Shown here in pieces: positions 33,715 through 42,526 of a DNA stretch of 64,000 nt. Made by a program: the position numbers and the translations under genes. Position 1 is the first letter of the stretch; each line of letters starts with the position of its first letter. Under the pieces are notes generated by a model that did no database searches, was not told the DNA's origin, and worked only from the letters and a program-made list of their open reading frames with translations. The stretch is from Citrobacter freundii (GTDB taxonomy: Bacteria > Bacteroidota > Bacteroidia > Chitinophagales > Chitinophagaceae), in the NCBI GenBank assembly GCA_003243445.1, contig QFQQ01000003.1, forward strand, positions 135,993-199,992. The letters run 5' to 3'.

Positions 33715-36700
33715 AATAAAGGTATTTTTACCATGAAGAGATCTTTGTCTTCTATAATCGATACTTTTTTATCAGACAGGTAATGATAAAGCGATAGAAG
33801 GTTGCTCAAACCCTGCCGGTTACTTGTTTCCACAAAATTCTTTTTTTGCAGATTATTGCGTACGATGACATAATCATCCTGTGTATATATATCGATCACC
33901 AATGGACTTTCTTCGTCGATGATATTGTGTTTGATCGCGTTCTCGATCATATTCTGCAAGGTCACCGGAGCGATCTTCCTGTGATATAGGTCTTCGGAAA
34001 TATTGAAGTTCACCTGCAATCCTTTCTCAAATCTTGTTTGCTGAAGACGGACATAGGTCTCTGCAAACCTGACCTCATTTACCAATGGTACCACTTCACT
34101 ATCGCGGCTCTTCAGTATATAACGGTAGGTTTTGCTCAGGCTTTCCAAAAACTCTCCTGCCATACCTGGGTTCACACGGATCAGGCTACTGAGTGAAGTA
34201 AGTGAGTTAAAAAGAAAGTGCGGGTTTAGCTGCTGCTTCAGATTTTCATACATAACCTGTGCTTTCTCTTTCTCCAGCAGCTGGGATTTGTTTTCAAGCC
34301 TCAACAATTTTTCCCGTTGGCTGATCCTGTACCTGTAAACAAAAAAAATCAATCCCATTAAAAGCAGGATCACCGATGCACGGAAGAACCAGGTTTTATA
34401 AAAAACAGTATTGATCTTTATCACAAGCGTTTTTTCGTCCGAACTCCAGTTTTTGGGATCAGAGGAAGCTTTGTAACGGAATGTGTATGTGCCGCCCGGG
34501 ACATTCGTATAGTTTGCCTGGCGGTTGCGCGTGTATCTCCAGTTTTTATCAAATCCTTCGAGCTTGTATGCATACCATGTCTCGCGTGGGTTGGAATAAT
34601 TGAACGCCGTCAGTTCTATCGTGAAAAAATCCTGTGATGAGGCTAGTTCAATCTTACTTTTATCGGTAGCATACAGCAATCGCGGAGCCGGATTATCAGG
34701 AATACTGAAAGAGGAGATAATGATATTGCTTGAGATATTTTTTTCGCTATACTTCAGCGGATCAAATGACACAAAGCCATCGTAAGTTGGATAGACAAAC
34801 CAGCCATTCTTCATGGTGTAAGAGGTCTGATCATTGAACTGGATATCAGGTAATCCATCTTCCACATCAAAGCGCTTGAAAACTTTCCTGTCTTTATCCA
34901 GCATCAGCAATCCGCGTGCGGTGGCCAGCCAGAGCCTGTCTTCCTTATCTACTTTCAGACCGGAGATCTGCAATGAACCCATCACGCTAACGTCGGAGTA
35001 GGAAGTAAATTTGTCTGTTGAATAGTCGTACGAGGCAACGCCAAAATATGTACTGAACCAGATCACGCCCTTATCGTCTTCAGCAATGGATGTAACGATG
35101 TTTCCCAGTGGGTTATCTTCTGCACCGGGTTTTTCCCAGTAGCGTGCTGTCTGTTTTTTGTTATCATACATCAGCAGTCCGCGGCCGTTCAACCCGACCC
35201 ATAAATTTCCACGTTTGTCTTCCAGTATGGAACGGGCGCCATAACGCGCATATTTTTTTAGGACCGGATGCTGATGGAGACTGTTGAACTTGTATTCGCC
35301 AGGTGTTTTGTAATATAATCCACCGGCGGAGGCAAACCAGATCACTTTTTGCCTGTCTTGTATGATCTGCCAGTAGAAGTAGCCGGGTAAAGAATCGTTG
35401 GAAGTGAAAAAACGGATCTTTTTTGTTGCTTTTTCATAAATGTTCACGCCCATCGAAGTGCCGATCCAGATATTTCCATCATCATCACACAGCAGGGAGC
35501 GGATGGAATTATCATGCAGTGTTTTCTCAGCAGCATGTTCATTCCGCTGAAATAATACCGACTGCCTGCCATCAGGGCTTTGCTTCACGAGACCAGACCC
35601 GGTTCCCATCCACAAATTGCCGTCGGGATCTTCAGTGATTGCGCGGCACCAGATATGCGGCCGCACATATTTTAAAGGTTCCGGGAAAACAATATTGAAA
35701 AGGTTGTAATCCGGTTGAAAATAAGCGGCTCCTGATCCCTCCGTTCCTAGCCATAGAAAGCCCTGCTCATCTGTGAAGATGCGGGTCACGTGGTTTTCAG
35801 GTAAACTGTTCGCGATGCGGGAATCGTTTACCAGTGAGGTGTACGAATTGTCTGTGGTGTTCACATTCACCAAACCATTCCAGATCGTACCCAGCCAAAG
35901 GCGGTTGCTGCGATCGATCTGCATATCGATGATCCGGTCGATCAGGCCATTGCTCTTATTGTAGTAATGTGAACGGATCTCTTCAAAAGAAGTATTGTTG
36001 TTTTTACCCTTGTATAGAAGGGCTCCTTTATCATTTCTGCAGGCCCATACAACGCCTGTGCTGTCGATCACCACTTTAAAAACCGGCAGCTCTTCGCCTG
36101 GCTTCATGTAAAGCATCCGGCTGGCCTTTGTTTCGGTATTATAGACAAGAATTCCTTTCATTGTTGCGATGTATGCGTCTTTCTTGTAAACGTATCCTTC
36201 ATACATCGGCACTTTCACCATCGGATCGTTATTTGCTGAGATGGCAAATGAAAACCGTTTTGCAACTGAATTATAAAATGCCACTCCGTTTTCTGTGAGA
36301 AGCATGAGGCTGTCGTCCGCCGGTCTTATCTCATTGATCGTTACACCCTCTGAACCCTTTACCAGTTCAAAATGGCTGGTTGAATAGTCGAACCGATAAA
36401 GTCCGGACCGATAACCGAAATAGATATCTCCATATTTATCTCCGTAGATGGTCTGAACGAATTGAGTTGGAACGGAGAAGCTGTCTTTATTATTATGGAA
36501 GAAGTTGGTGACACGATAACCGTCATAGCGGTTCAATCCGCTGAGCGAACCGAACCAAAGGTAGCCGTATTTATCTCTGCCGATGGGAGCAACTACGCCG
36601 TCTGCAAGTCCGTCTTTGGAGCTAACCCGTCTGAAATTGTAGGATGTCGTTTGCGCGCTGGCGCAGAGAACGATCATGATCAATAGCACTGAAAGGTAGA

Positions 36701-36734
36701 GAGGCCTCATACCCCTGAAAAGTAAATCACTCAT
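33711..36734 (-). CDS. Two-component propeller sensor histidine kinase (LytS type)
   Basis: The protein has 1007 residues from the ATG at 36734; a TTG four codons upstream is weaker. A signal peptide (about 1-27, ASAQ) precedes periplasmic propeller repeats of the DxxGxLWxGT type (for example YLWFGSLSGLNRYDG, DGNLWMGTGSGL, GNIWIGTSMGV, GNLWVGLNGRGL), then a Y_Y_Y domain (about 705-770, FDKNWRYTRNRQANYTNVPGGTYTF), one transmembrane helix (about 785-803) and a His_kinase domain with QLNPHFLFNSLTSL. This is the LytS-like half of hybrid-like carbohydrate sensors, here with a separate LytTR partner. The ligand is unknown; no polysaccharide-use genes lie next to it. Confidence 0.95.
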   Translation of the reverse strand: MSDLLFRGMRPLYLSVLLIMIVLCASAQTTSYNFRRVSSKDGLADGVVAPIGRDKYGYLWFGSLSGLNRYDGYRVTNFFHNNKDSFSVPTQFVQTIYGDKYGDIYFGYRSGLYRFDYSTSHFELVKGSEGVTINEIRPADDSLMLLTENGVAFYNSVAKRFSFAISANNDPMVKVPMYEGYVYKKDAYIATMKGILVYNTETKASRMLYMKPGEELPVFKVVIDSTGVVWACRNDKGALLYKGKNNNTSFEEIRSHYYNKSNGLIDRIIDMQIDRSNRLWLGTIWNGLVNVNTTDNSYTSLVNDSRIANSLPENHVTRIFTDEQGFLWLGTEGSGAAYFQPDYNLFNIVFPEPLKYVRPHIWCRAITEDPDGNLWMGTGSGLVKQSPDGRQSVLFQRNEHAAEKTLHDNSIRSLLCDDDGNIWIGTSMGVNIYEKATKKIRFFTSNDSLPGYFYWQIIQDRQKVIWFASAGGLYYKTPGEYKFNSLHQHPVLKKYARYGARSILEDKRGNLWVGLNGRGLLMYDNKKQTARYWEKPGAEDNPLGNIVTSIAEDDKGVIWFSTYFGVASYDYSTDKFTSYSDVSVMGSLQISGLKVDKEDRLWLATARGLLMLDKDRKVFKRFDVEDGLPDIQFNDQTSYTMKNGWFVYPTYDGFVSFDPLKYSEKNISSNIIISSFSIPDNPAPRLLYATDKSKIELASSQDFFTIELTAFNYSNPRETWYAYKLEGFDKNWRYTRNRQANYTNVPGGTYTFRYKASSDPKNWSSDEKTLVIKINTVFYKTWFFRASVILLLMGLIFFVYRYRISQREKLLRLENKSQLLEKEKAQVMYENLKQQLNPHFLFNSLTSLSSLIRVNPGMAGEFLESLSKTYRYILKSRDSEVVPLVNEVRFAETYVRLQQTRFEKGLQVNFNISEDLYHRKIAPVTLQNMIENAIKHNIIDEESPLVIDIYTQDDYVIVRNNLQKKNFVETSNRQGLSNLLSLYHYLSDKKVSIIEDKDLFMVKIPLL

Positions 36735-36795
36735 GACGATCTTCAAAATTTAGCCTGCGAAGTGGGGTAAAAATCAACTGAACCGTTCAAAGTTC

Positions 36796-36973
36796 TTCGA
36801 TGTTGGATGATCGATGCTGGATGGCCGGTTGGGGAGATGAATTGCTGATTGCCTGCCGGAGTTTTAATGCAGGCAGGTTGTCGACGGCTGATGATGGATG
36901 GTTGATTTTACTGGTGGGCTTCGCTTCAGAGAGCGGCGTTCGGCCATCGACCATCCATCATCGCGCATCGACG
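36796..36973. repeat. Long inverted-repeat element (GATGGATGATCGATG type)
   Basis: The left arm (36796-36835) and right arm (36933-36973) pair over about 40 bp with mismatches (TCGATG, GGATGAT, GATGGCCG). The loop is about 97 nt and holds a small hairpin GCCTGC..GCAGGC (36851-36876). It lies between the globin stop and the kinase start. Confidence 0.75.
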
Positions 36974-36975
36974 TG

Positions 36976-37010
36976 AGGGTACGCGGGTACGTTGGGGGTA
37001 CGTTATAGTA
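36976..37010. repeat. Short GGGTACG tandem repeat
   Basis: Three copies of a GGGTACG core with spacers of 1-5 nt (GGGTACGCGGGTACGTTGGGGGTACGTT) follow the right arm of the preceding element. No complementary partner is seen nearby. Confidence 0.6.
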
Positions 37011-37021
37011 AGCGTTATCTG

Positions 37022-37447
37022 TTATGCGTTTTTGGGATACGAAGCATTGATCATTGTGTCTGACAGAATGGTGTAGCAGGCGGTCCATGCGTCTCTTACT
37101 TCCGGCCTCCAGTCTTTACCCATGCCCTGCTCCAATGTCCAGAGCAGCGCATTTCCCACCGCGGTGTAATGTTCTGCCTTTACGCCATACCTGACGTGGC
37201 GGCGGGCGAGAGCCTTGATGTCTTCGGTCAGTTTATCAAGCTGATTCAAACGGCCAACGATCAGGTTCATCATGGCCAGCAGCTTCTGATATTGCTCTTC
37301 CATGTTTTTTGGAAAAAGCTTTCTGAGGTACGGATGTTCGAGAAAAAGCCTGCTGTAGAATACGTCTCCTACAAGTTTCGGGTCTATTCGCCTGAAGGGG
37401 CTCCAGCTACTTTTAATCAGTTGTATTTGTTCCAGCGTTAATCCCAT
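37022..37447 (-). CDS. Single-domain globin
   Basis: The protein has 141 residues and a full-length globin fold like the haem domain of flavohaemoglobins: LTLEQIQLIKSSW, FYSRLFLEHPYLRKLFP with the CD-corner Phe and a Tyr in helix B, a Gln-containing helix E (NMEEQYQKLLAMM), and ARRHVRYGVKAEHYTAVGNALLWTL with the proximal His. No reductase domain follows. Such proteins bind O2 or NO and often protect from nitrosative stress. It is a single gene. Confidence 0.93.
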   Translation of the reverse strand: MGLTLEQIQLIKSSWSPFRRIDPKLVGDVFYSRLFLEHPYLRKLFPKNMEEQYQKLLAMMNLIVGRLNQLDKLTEDIKALARRHVRYGVKAEHYTAVGNALLWTLEQGMGKDWRPEVRDAWTACYTILSDTMINASYPKNA

Positions 37448-37541
37448 ATATCTTCTTTACACAAAACAAAGTTCGTACAATCGCGGGGGACCCTTCAATA
37501 TTGTTTATGTAAAGCGTAGCAAAAACTGATTGAACCGTAAT

Positions 37542-37573
37542 AAAAAGCCTGCATCCGGAAGGTGCAGGCTTTT
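37542..37573. terminator. Orphan terminator-like hairpin
   Basis: AAAAAGCCTGCA/TGCAGGCTTTT with a short loop, A-run before and T-run after on both strands. It sits about 100 nt upstream of the globin start with no gene ending toward it. Confidence 0.65.
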
Positions 37574-37877
37574 ATATATAAATCACCGTCCTGTTATGAA
37601 AAATATCATGTTACGGCTATCGCAGCCAGCGATGCTGATCGTGTCATCAATATTGTTGTAAAAGAACCCGTTTGAAGTGTTTTATTGCCGGTTGCACTTT
37701 TCGTGCTGCGGCAATGAAACCACCTGCGGTTCATAGTTTAAGGTTTAAGGCTAATGGTCATTATTGATTGACAGGACAAAGATGCAGCAGAACCGCCACA
37801 CACAAAAAGACAAACCGGTGAGGTGTGGTAAATGGTTGATGAAATGTGGTTACCGTTGAGTACGCTGCGGGGAGGGA

Positions 37878-38126
37878 GGATCGATGGTCGATGGTCGATG
37901 ATCGATGATCGATGGTCGATGCACGATGGTCGATGGCAGATGGCCGATCTGATTCGAAGAGTTTGCTAATAACGGTAACACTTGAAATTTATCATTTCAT
38001 TTGAGCTGGAACTACTCGTCTCTGGACCATTAAGTTCGATTTCTTCGCATAAGCAAGCTGTCTACCAACCGCCATCGACCATCGATCATCGTGCATCGAC
38101 CATCGACCATCGATCATCGACCATCC
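37878..38126. repeat. Largest GATCGATGGTCGATG inverted-repeat element
   Basis: The left arm (37878-37949) is a tandem run of about nine 7-8-bp units (TCGATGG/TCGATGA). The right arm (38071-38126) is its complement with one or two units fewer. A unique variant TCGATGCACGATG (37916-37928) is matched by CATCGTGCATCGA at 38087-38099, so the arms correspond unit by unit. The loop is about 120 nt. Confidence 0.92.
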
Positions 38127-38192
38127 AAACCACCTCACATGCTTTTTCCTGCGCTTCACTCATCTTCCCTTCTTCAGGCCTTGCGCCCGCGC

Positions 38193-38200
38193 TAGCTTTG
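38193..38200 (+). promoter_or_regulatory. Candidate -7 box
   Basis: TAGCTTTG matches TAnnTTTG, 37 nt before the ATG at 38238. The -33 region is poor. Confidence 0.4.
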
Positions 38201-38237
38201 CGCTTCTTTTTGAACAGGTATTGGTAAACCTTTTTTT

Positions 38238-38888
38238 ATGAAGAAGATATTTTGCTTTATTATTTTTTTAAACCTTAATTCCTTTTTTATGCAAGCTGAA
38301 GCACAAACTAAATCAACGATCGCAGGAGAATATGAGCTGCGTGGTGTAATGGAAACTGCGTCCGGACTGTTATTGAAACCTGACGGTACGTTCGAATTCT
38401 TCTTCTCTTATGGAGCTGTGGACCGCGGAGGTAGCGGCAAGTGGGAATGGAATGAAAAAAGCAATGTGATCATTTTAAATACCACTGACCGGCACGATGC
38501 AGATTATGCGCTGGTCCAAAGCCGTAAGGACACAGGGAAACTGACTATCATGCGGGTGACGGATCCGAATCAGATGCTGCTGCGGTATACGCAATTCCGC
38601 GTACATACAGCCAATGGTATCATTGAAGGTGAAACTGATGCGAATGGTTATTTCAGTATGCCGCAACAACCTGTGAAGAAGATCGAGCTGCTTTTCCAAT
38701 TGTGTCCTGAACGTTTTTCAACTATTCCTATTGCAGATAACGCGCTCACCTATTTTGAATTCCGCTTTGAACCATGGATCGCGGACGTGTATTTCAATAA
38801 CGTCGTAATGAAACAAACGGAAGATGGGCTGGAAGGCGGGCATCCTTTACTGATCGGCAATCAGTACAAGTGGCATAAGCACAGATGA
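38238..38888 (+). CDS. Secreted protein of unknown function
   Basis: The protein has 216 residues with a signal peptide (about 1-22, ending AEAQ). The mature protein starts with a beta-rich region, IAGEYELRGVMETASGLLLKPDGTFEFFFSYGAVDRGGSGKWEW, like small proteins that sense or store by a lipocalin-like sheet, followed by a second domain (about 120-216). I recognise no named family. It is monocistronic or co-transcribed with the next gene (144-nt gap). Confidence 0.65.
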   Translation: MKKIFCFIIFLNLNSFFMQAEAQTKSTIAGEYELRGVMETASGLLLKPDGTFEFFFSYGAVDRGGSGKWEWNEKSNVIILNTTDRHDADYALVQSRKDTGKLTIMRVTDPNQMLLRYTQFRVHTANGIIEGETDANGYFSMPQQPVKKIELLFQLCPERFSTIPIADNALTYFEFRFEPWIADVYFNNVVMKQTEDGLEGGHPLLIGNQYKWHKHR

Positions 38889-39032
38889 TCACCTGGTCTG
38901 CATCCGTAACCTGTCTAAATCCATGCCTGTACGTCTTATTGGAAGAATGCCACGCTTTATTCCCTTTCCTTTTTTCATGAACGATCACCGCTGCAACTTT
39001 GCGCCCTCATTAAACCTTATCAATCTCATTTT

Positions 39033-39785
39033 ATGATCGAAATTCTTCTTTCAGCCCGCATAAAAAAGTTTTTGAAAGAAACATTTTTACTGGGTCTTTT
39101 TATGGCGATAGTCGTATTCGCATGGGTTCGTCTTTTATTTTTTGAAGTGCCGTTTTCTCCGGCGGAAGACAGTCTTACATTATGCAAAACAATTCTTATT
39201 GCCTGGCTGATCATGGCGGTTTTCAGGATCACCTGGTATCTGTTACTGCTCGCTGCTTCGGCATTGAGGCCGGCACTGATCCGCCGTTCGGGTGAATTAA
39301 GATGGATGATCCTGCTGATATTATCCGTGAGCCTGTATGCATGCCAGGCGCAACCGCCACTGAAAGGCTTCACGGTTGACGGTAGCACAGGGCTGAGTGT
39401 GCGCTACGACGGTATGTCAACCGCAGATTCACGGATGGTAATGAATGGTGAAGTGTTGAATCATACAGATATTCCGTTGGGTGAAAAGTTCACCATCATC
39501 AATGATGGGATCAAAGGTCTGACGGTGAAAGGCCAGAAAGTGTCTGTTGGCTGTTCACTCATGATCACGGATACGACCGGCAAGACCATCTTGTCTGAAC
39601 CCGATCTTTTTGCAAAACATGAAGATTTCAGCAAGGATAGCGTTCAATATCTCCAATGCAAAGTAGATACCGGTGCCCCGATGGAATGGGACGAATTATA
39701 TATCGTGAAAGTGATATTCTGGGATAAGAACGGCAAAGGCAGGATCGAGAACTCTGTGCGCATCCGGATAATTGACGAGCCGTGA
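39033..39785 (+). CDS. Membrane-anchored protein of unknown function
   Basis: The protein has 250 residues. Three hydrophobic segments (about 15-36, 50-75, 90-104) come first; the third ends in LYACQAQ, which looks like an internal lipobox. A beta-rich outer domain (about 105-250) follows, with YDGMSTADSRMVMNGEVLNHTDIPLGEKF and WDELYIVKVIFWDKNGKG. A later in-frame start could in principle make a lipoprotein of only the second half. The family is not recognised. Confidence 0.6.
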   Translation: MIEILLSARIKKFLKETFLLGLFMAIVVFAWVRLLFFEVPFSPAEDSLTLCKTILIAWLIMAVFRITWYLLLLAASALRPALIRRSGELRWMILLILSVSLYACQAQPPLKGFTVDGSTGLSVRYDGMSTADSRMVMNGEVLNHTDIPLGEKFTIINDGIKGLTVKGQKVSVGCSLMITDTTGKTILSEPDLFAKHEDFSKDSVQYLQCKVDTGAPMEWDELYIVKVIFWDKNGKGRIENSVRIRIIDEP

Positions 39786-39844
39786 TTTATCGGCGGTAGC
39801 AAGGATATGACCGGGAGAGGAGTGGTTCTCCTGGTCGGACTCCT

Positions 39845-40047
39845 TTTTCGATGTTGGATGATCGATGGCCGTTGGCAGAAAGGCTGATGGCCGATTCCAA
39901 ACGGTGGCTTGATCCGTTCAGGCGATTTCAAAGCAGAGGGTTGAAATATTTATTAGTAAAATCTTGACATAGTTTCTGCCATCGGCCATTCTGCCAACGG
40001 CCATCGACCCGCCACCATCGGCCATCCACCATCGAACATCGATTTTT
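39845..40047. repeat. Long inverted-repeat element (GATGGCCGTTGGCAG type)
   Basis: The left arm (39845-39902) and right arm (39976-40047) pair over more than 50 bp: TCGATGTTGGATG.., TCGATGGCCGTTGGCAGAA, and GGCTGATGGCCGA, with one arm carrying about 18 extra bases of the same words. The loop is about 73 nt. It lies between two same-strand genes. Confidence 0.9.
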
Positions 40048-40114
40048 GTTGCAAATCTGTTAACAGTTTCTTTTCCTACCTGATCCTGCGTAATTTAGGG
40101 CTTCATTGATATAT

Positions 40115-42526
40115 ATGAAAAAGTCCTCTTATTTGCCGCAGATGATGGCGGGCCTGCTGACACTGGCCGGCTTTGCATTTTCGCCGGTGATGGCACAAAA
40201 AAGCCAGCAACAGGTGGATGCTGCCATCGCCAGCTTTGCTGATCGCTTCAGTCCAGAACGCGCTTACCTGCACTATGATAAACAAGCCTATACTGCCGGA
40301 GAAACGATCTGGTTCAAGGCCTATGTGATGAACGAAGTGCTGCCGGCCATTGAAACAAAAACCTTCTATACCGATTTCCTGGATGAGAAAGGAAATATCC
40401 TGCAGCATACTTCCAGCCCGATGATCGATGGCGTTACGAACGGGCAGTATGATATTCCTGTTGATTATAAAGGCCAGACCATCTTCGTAAGGGCCTATAC
40501 CCGCTGGATGCTCAATTTTGATACTGCTTTTTTATATACAAAGCAGATCCGCATTCTTGGCAATGAACCGGCGAATGCGGGAACAAAACAGGCACCGGTC
40601 CCTGGTATCCAGTTTTTTGCCGAAGGCGGTGATCCGGTGGCAGGTGTACCGAATAAGATCGCGTTCAAAGCAAATGATCAATGGGGTAAACCCGTGAAAA
40701 TAAAAGGAACGATCACCGATCCGCAAGGGAAAGTAGTGGACAGCCTCCGGACTATCCACAACGGCATGGGTTACGTGATCATGATACCAGCAGAAGGCGC
40801 AACGTATACAGCCAACTGGAAAGACGAAAAAGAAGTGGGACATACCACAAAACTTCCGGTGGCAAAAGCTTCGGGCGTAAGTCTGCAGGTTGTATCTGCA
40901 GGTTCTTTGAGACGTTTCCAGGTCTATTATACGAAAGATATCGCTGCCAGCAATGATACGATCCATATCATTGGCACCATGTTCCAGCATGAAGTATTCC
41001 GTGTTGCAAAACCCACGGGTGGATCAGAGGTGAAAGGCTCGGTACCAACCGAAAACCTGCCTTCGGGGATACTCACGTTCACCGTTTTTGATAAAAGCTG
41101 GAAACCCCTTGCGGAGCGGATAACATTTATCAATAACCAGGAGGCCGTATTCCAGCCACAGTTTGAAGTTCAGCATTGGGGCTTGAATAAACGAGCGCGG
41201 AATGAATTGAAGATCTCTTTACCGGATAGCCTCGCCGGAAGCCTTTCCATTGCCGTTACGGATCAGGCGATCGGCCGCGATAGTTCGCAGAATATCATTT
41301 CACATCTCCTATTGTCCAGTGAAATAAAAGGTCAGATATACAATCCGGCGTATTATTTCACAGCCAATACAGATGAGATGGCGCAAAAGCTGGACCTAGT
41401 AATGCTTACGCAGGGCTGGCGGCGTTTCAAATGGGATGAAGTTTTGAGCGGCACAACGCCCAAACCGCTATATGGGAAAGACACCGCTTACATGACACTT
41501 TCGGGAAATGTATATGGTGCCATTCCCGGTCAGATCCCGCCGGGAGCAGCCGTCGTATTAATGCTGAAGCAGAAAAAAGGTGAAGGCCAGGTCTTACTTG
41601 TGCCGATAGAATCAAACGGCACGTTCAACGAACGGAGCATGATCATATTTGATACAGCACAGATCTATTACCAGTTTCAAAGTAAAGATCTGAAGAATGC
41701 AACGGCGCAATTCATGACGGACAGGCTGCAACCACCTTCGGTAAGAAAAACGGTCGGCCGTTTCGGATTTTCGATCCTTTCAGATACAGTCGGTAACTAT
41801 CGTCAATGGCTGCTCGCTAATGAAGCCAATGATATTGCTGAAAAAAATAAGATCAAAACCCTGGAAAATGTGATCGTAAAAAGCAAAACAAAACCAGCCA
41901 TCCAGTTGATGGATGAAAAATATGCTTCCGGATTATTTTCGGGAGGAGATGGCTACCAGTTTGACCTGGTCAACGATCCGTTCGCAAAAAGCGCGATCGA
42001 CATCTTCACTTATCTGCAGGGTAAAGTTGCCGGTCTTCAGATCAGTGGCAGTGGTGCAAACACTTCGCTTAACTGGAGAGGTGGTGCGCCAGCATTGTAC
42101 CTGGATGAAATGAGCAGTGATGTTTCCATGCTGTCATCCGTATCCGTTCAGGATGTGGCGTATATCAAAGTATTCCGCCCTCCGTTCATGGGTGGATTCA
42201 ATGGTGGCAATGGAGCGATCGCCATTTATACGCGCCGCGGTGGTGATACAAGAAACGAACCCGGTAAAGGTCTTGCGAATAATAAAGTGGAAGGATATAC
42301 AGCGATCAAGGAATTTTATTCTCCTAACTACAGCACATTCTCACAGGACAATGAGCAGCGCGACCTCAGAACCACGCTCTACTGGAATCCAAATATTGAA
42401 ATGACATCCGCAAAACCGGTTGTGCTCACGTTTTACAACAATGATGTGACCAAAGCCTTCCGCGTGATCATTGAGGGAATGACGAGGGATGGAAAGCTGG
42501 CTCACTACGAAGAAGTAATGGAGTAA
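40115..42526 (+). CDS. Large MG2-like / TonB-receptor-plug protein without a barrel
   Basis: The protein has 803 residues from the ATG at 40115; a TTG three codons upstream is not needed. A signal peptide (about 1-28, ending VMAQ) comes first. Residues about 38-130 resemble an alpha-2-macroglobulin MG2 domain (FSPERAYLHYDKQAYTAGETIWFKAYV, later FVRAYTRWM). Further beta-sandwich stretches follow. Residues about 600-710 look like a TonB receptor plug (YLQGKVAGLQIS, NTSLNWRGGAPALYLDEM, QDVAYIKVFR, GGNGAIAIYTRRGG). No beta-barrel follows. Such proteins are common in Bacteroidota and have no known role; an outer-membrane partner is likely. Confidence 0.8.
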   Translation: MKKSSYLPQMMAGLLTLAGFAFSPVMAQKSQQQVDAAIASFADRFSPERAYLHYDKQAYTAGETIWFKAYVMNEVLPAIETKTFYTDFLDEKGNILQHTSSPMIDGVTNGQYDIPVDYKGQTIFVRAYTRWMLNFDTAFLYTKQIRILGNEPANAGTKQAPVPGIQFFAEGGDPVAGVPNKIAFKANDQWGKPVKIKGTITDPQGKVVDSLRTIHNGMGYVIMIPAEGATYTANWKDEKEVGHTTKLPVAKASGVSLQVVSAGSLRRFQVYYTKDIAASNDTIHIIGTMFQHEVFRVAKPTGGSEVKGSVPTENLPSGILTFTVFDKSWKPLAERITFINNQEAVFQPQFEVQHWGLNKRARNELKISLPDSLAGSLSIAVTDQAIGRDSSQNIISHLLLSSEIKGQIYNPAYYFTANTDEMAQKLDLVMLTQGWRRFKWDEVLSGTTPKPLYGKDTAYMTLSGNVYGAIPGQIPPGAAVVLMLKQKKGEGQVLLVPIESNGTFNERSMIIFDTAQIYYQFQSKDLKNATAQFMTDRLQPPSVRKTVGRFGFSILSDTVGNYRQWLLANEANDIAEKNKIKTLENVIVKSKTKPAIQLMDEKYASGLFSGGDGYQFDLVNDPFAKSAIDIFTYLQGKVAGLQISGSGANTSLNWRGGAPALYLDEMSSDVSMLSSVSVQDVAYIKVFRPPFMGGFNGGNGAIAIYTRRGGDTRNEPGKGLANNKVEGYTAIKEFYSPNYSTFSQDNEQRDLRTTLYWNPNIEMTSAKPVVLTFYNNDVTKAFRVIIEGMTRDGKLAHYEEVME

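Larger units (their letters stand above)
37448..38237. other. 790-bp gene-free region with hairpins and a long repeat element
   Basis: Between divergent genes. It contains a terminator-like hairpin (37542-37573) with no obvious gene to end, an imperfect hairpin ATTGCCGGTTGCAC/GTGCTGCGGCAAT (37684-37716), the large inverted repeat 37878-38126 and a candidate promoter (38193-38200). Only tiny reading frames occur. A small RNA between about 37575 and 37870 is possible but not shown. Confidence 0.5.

Noticed and set aside
37597..37662. Tiny hydrophobic plus-strand frame of 21 codons
   Set aside because: Too short, with no ribosome site or conserved pattern; more likely chance.
37878..38126. CRISPR array
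   Set aside because: The repeat units are only 7-8 bp, directly adjacent with no spacers, and form an inverted repeat; there are no cas genes.
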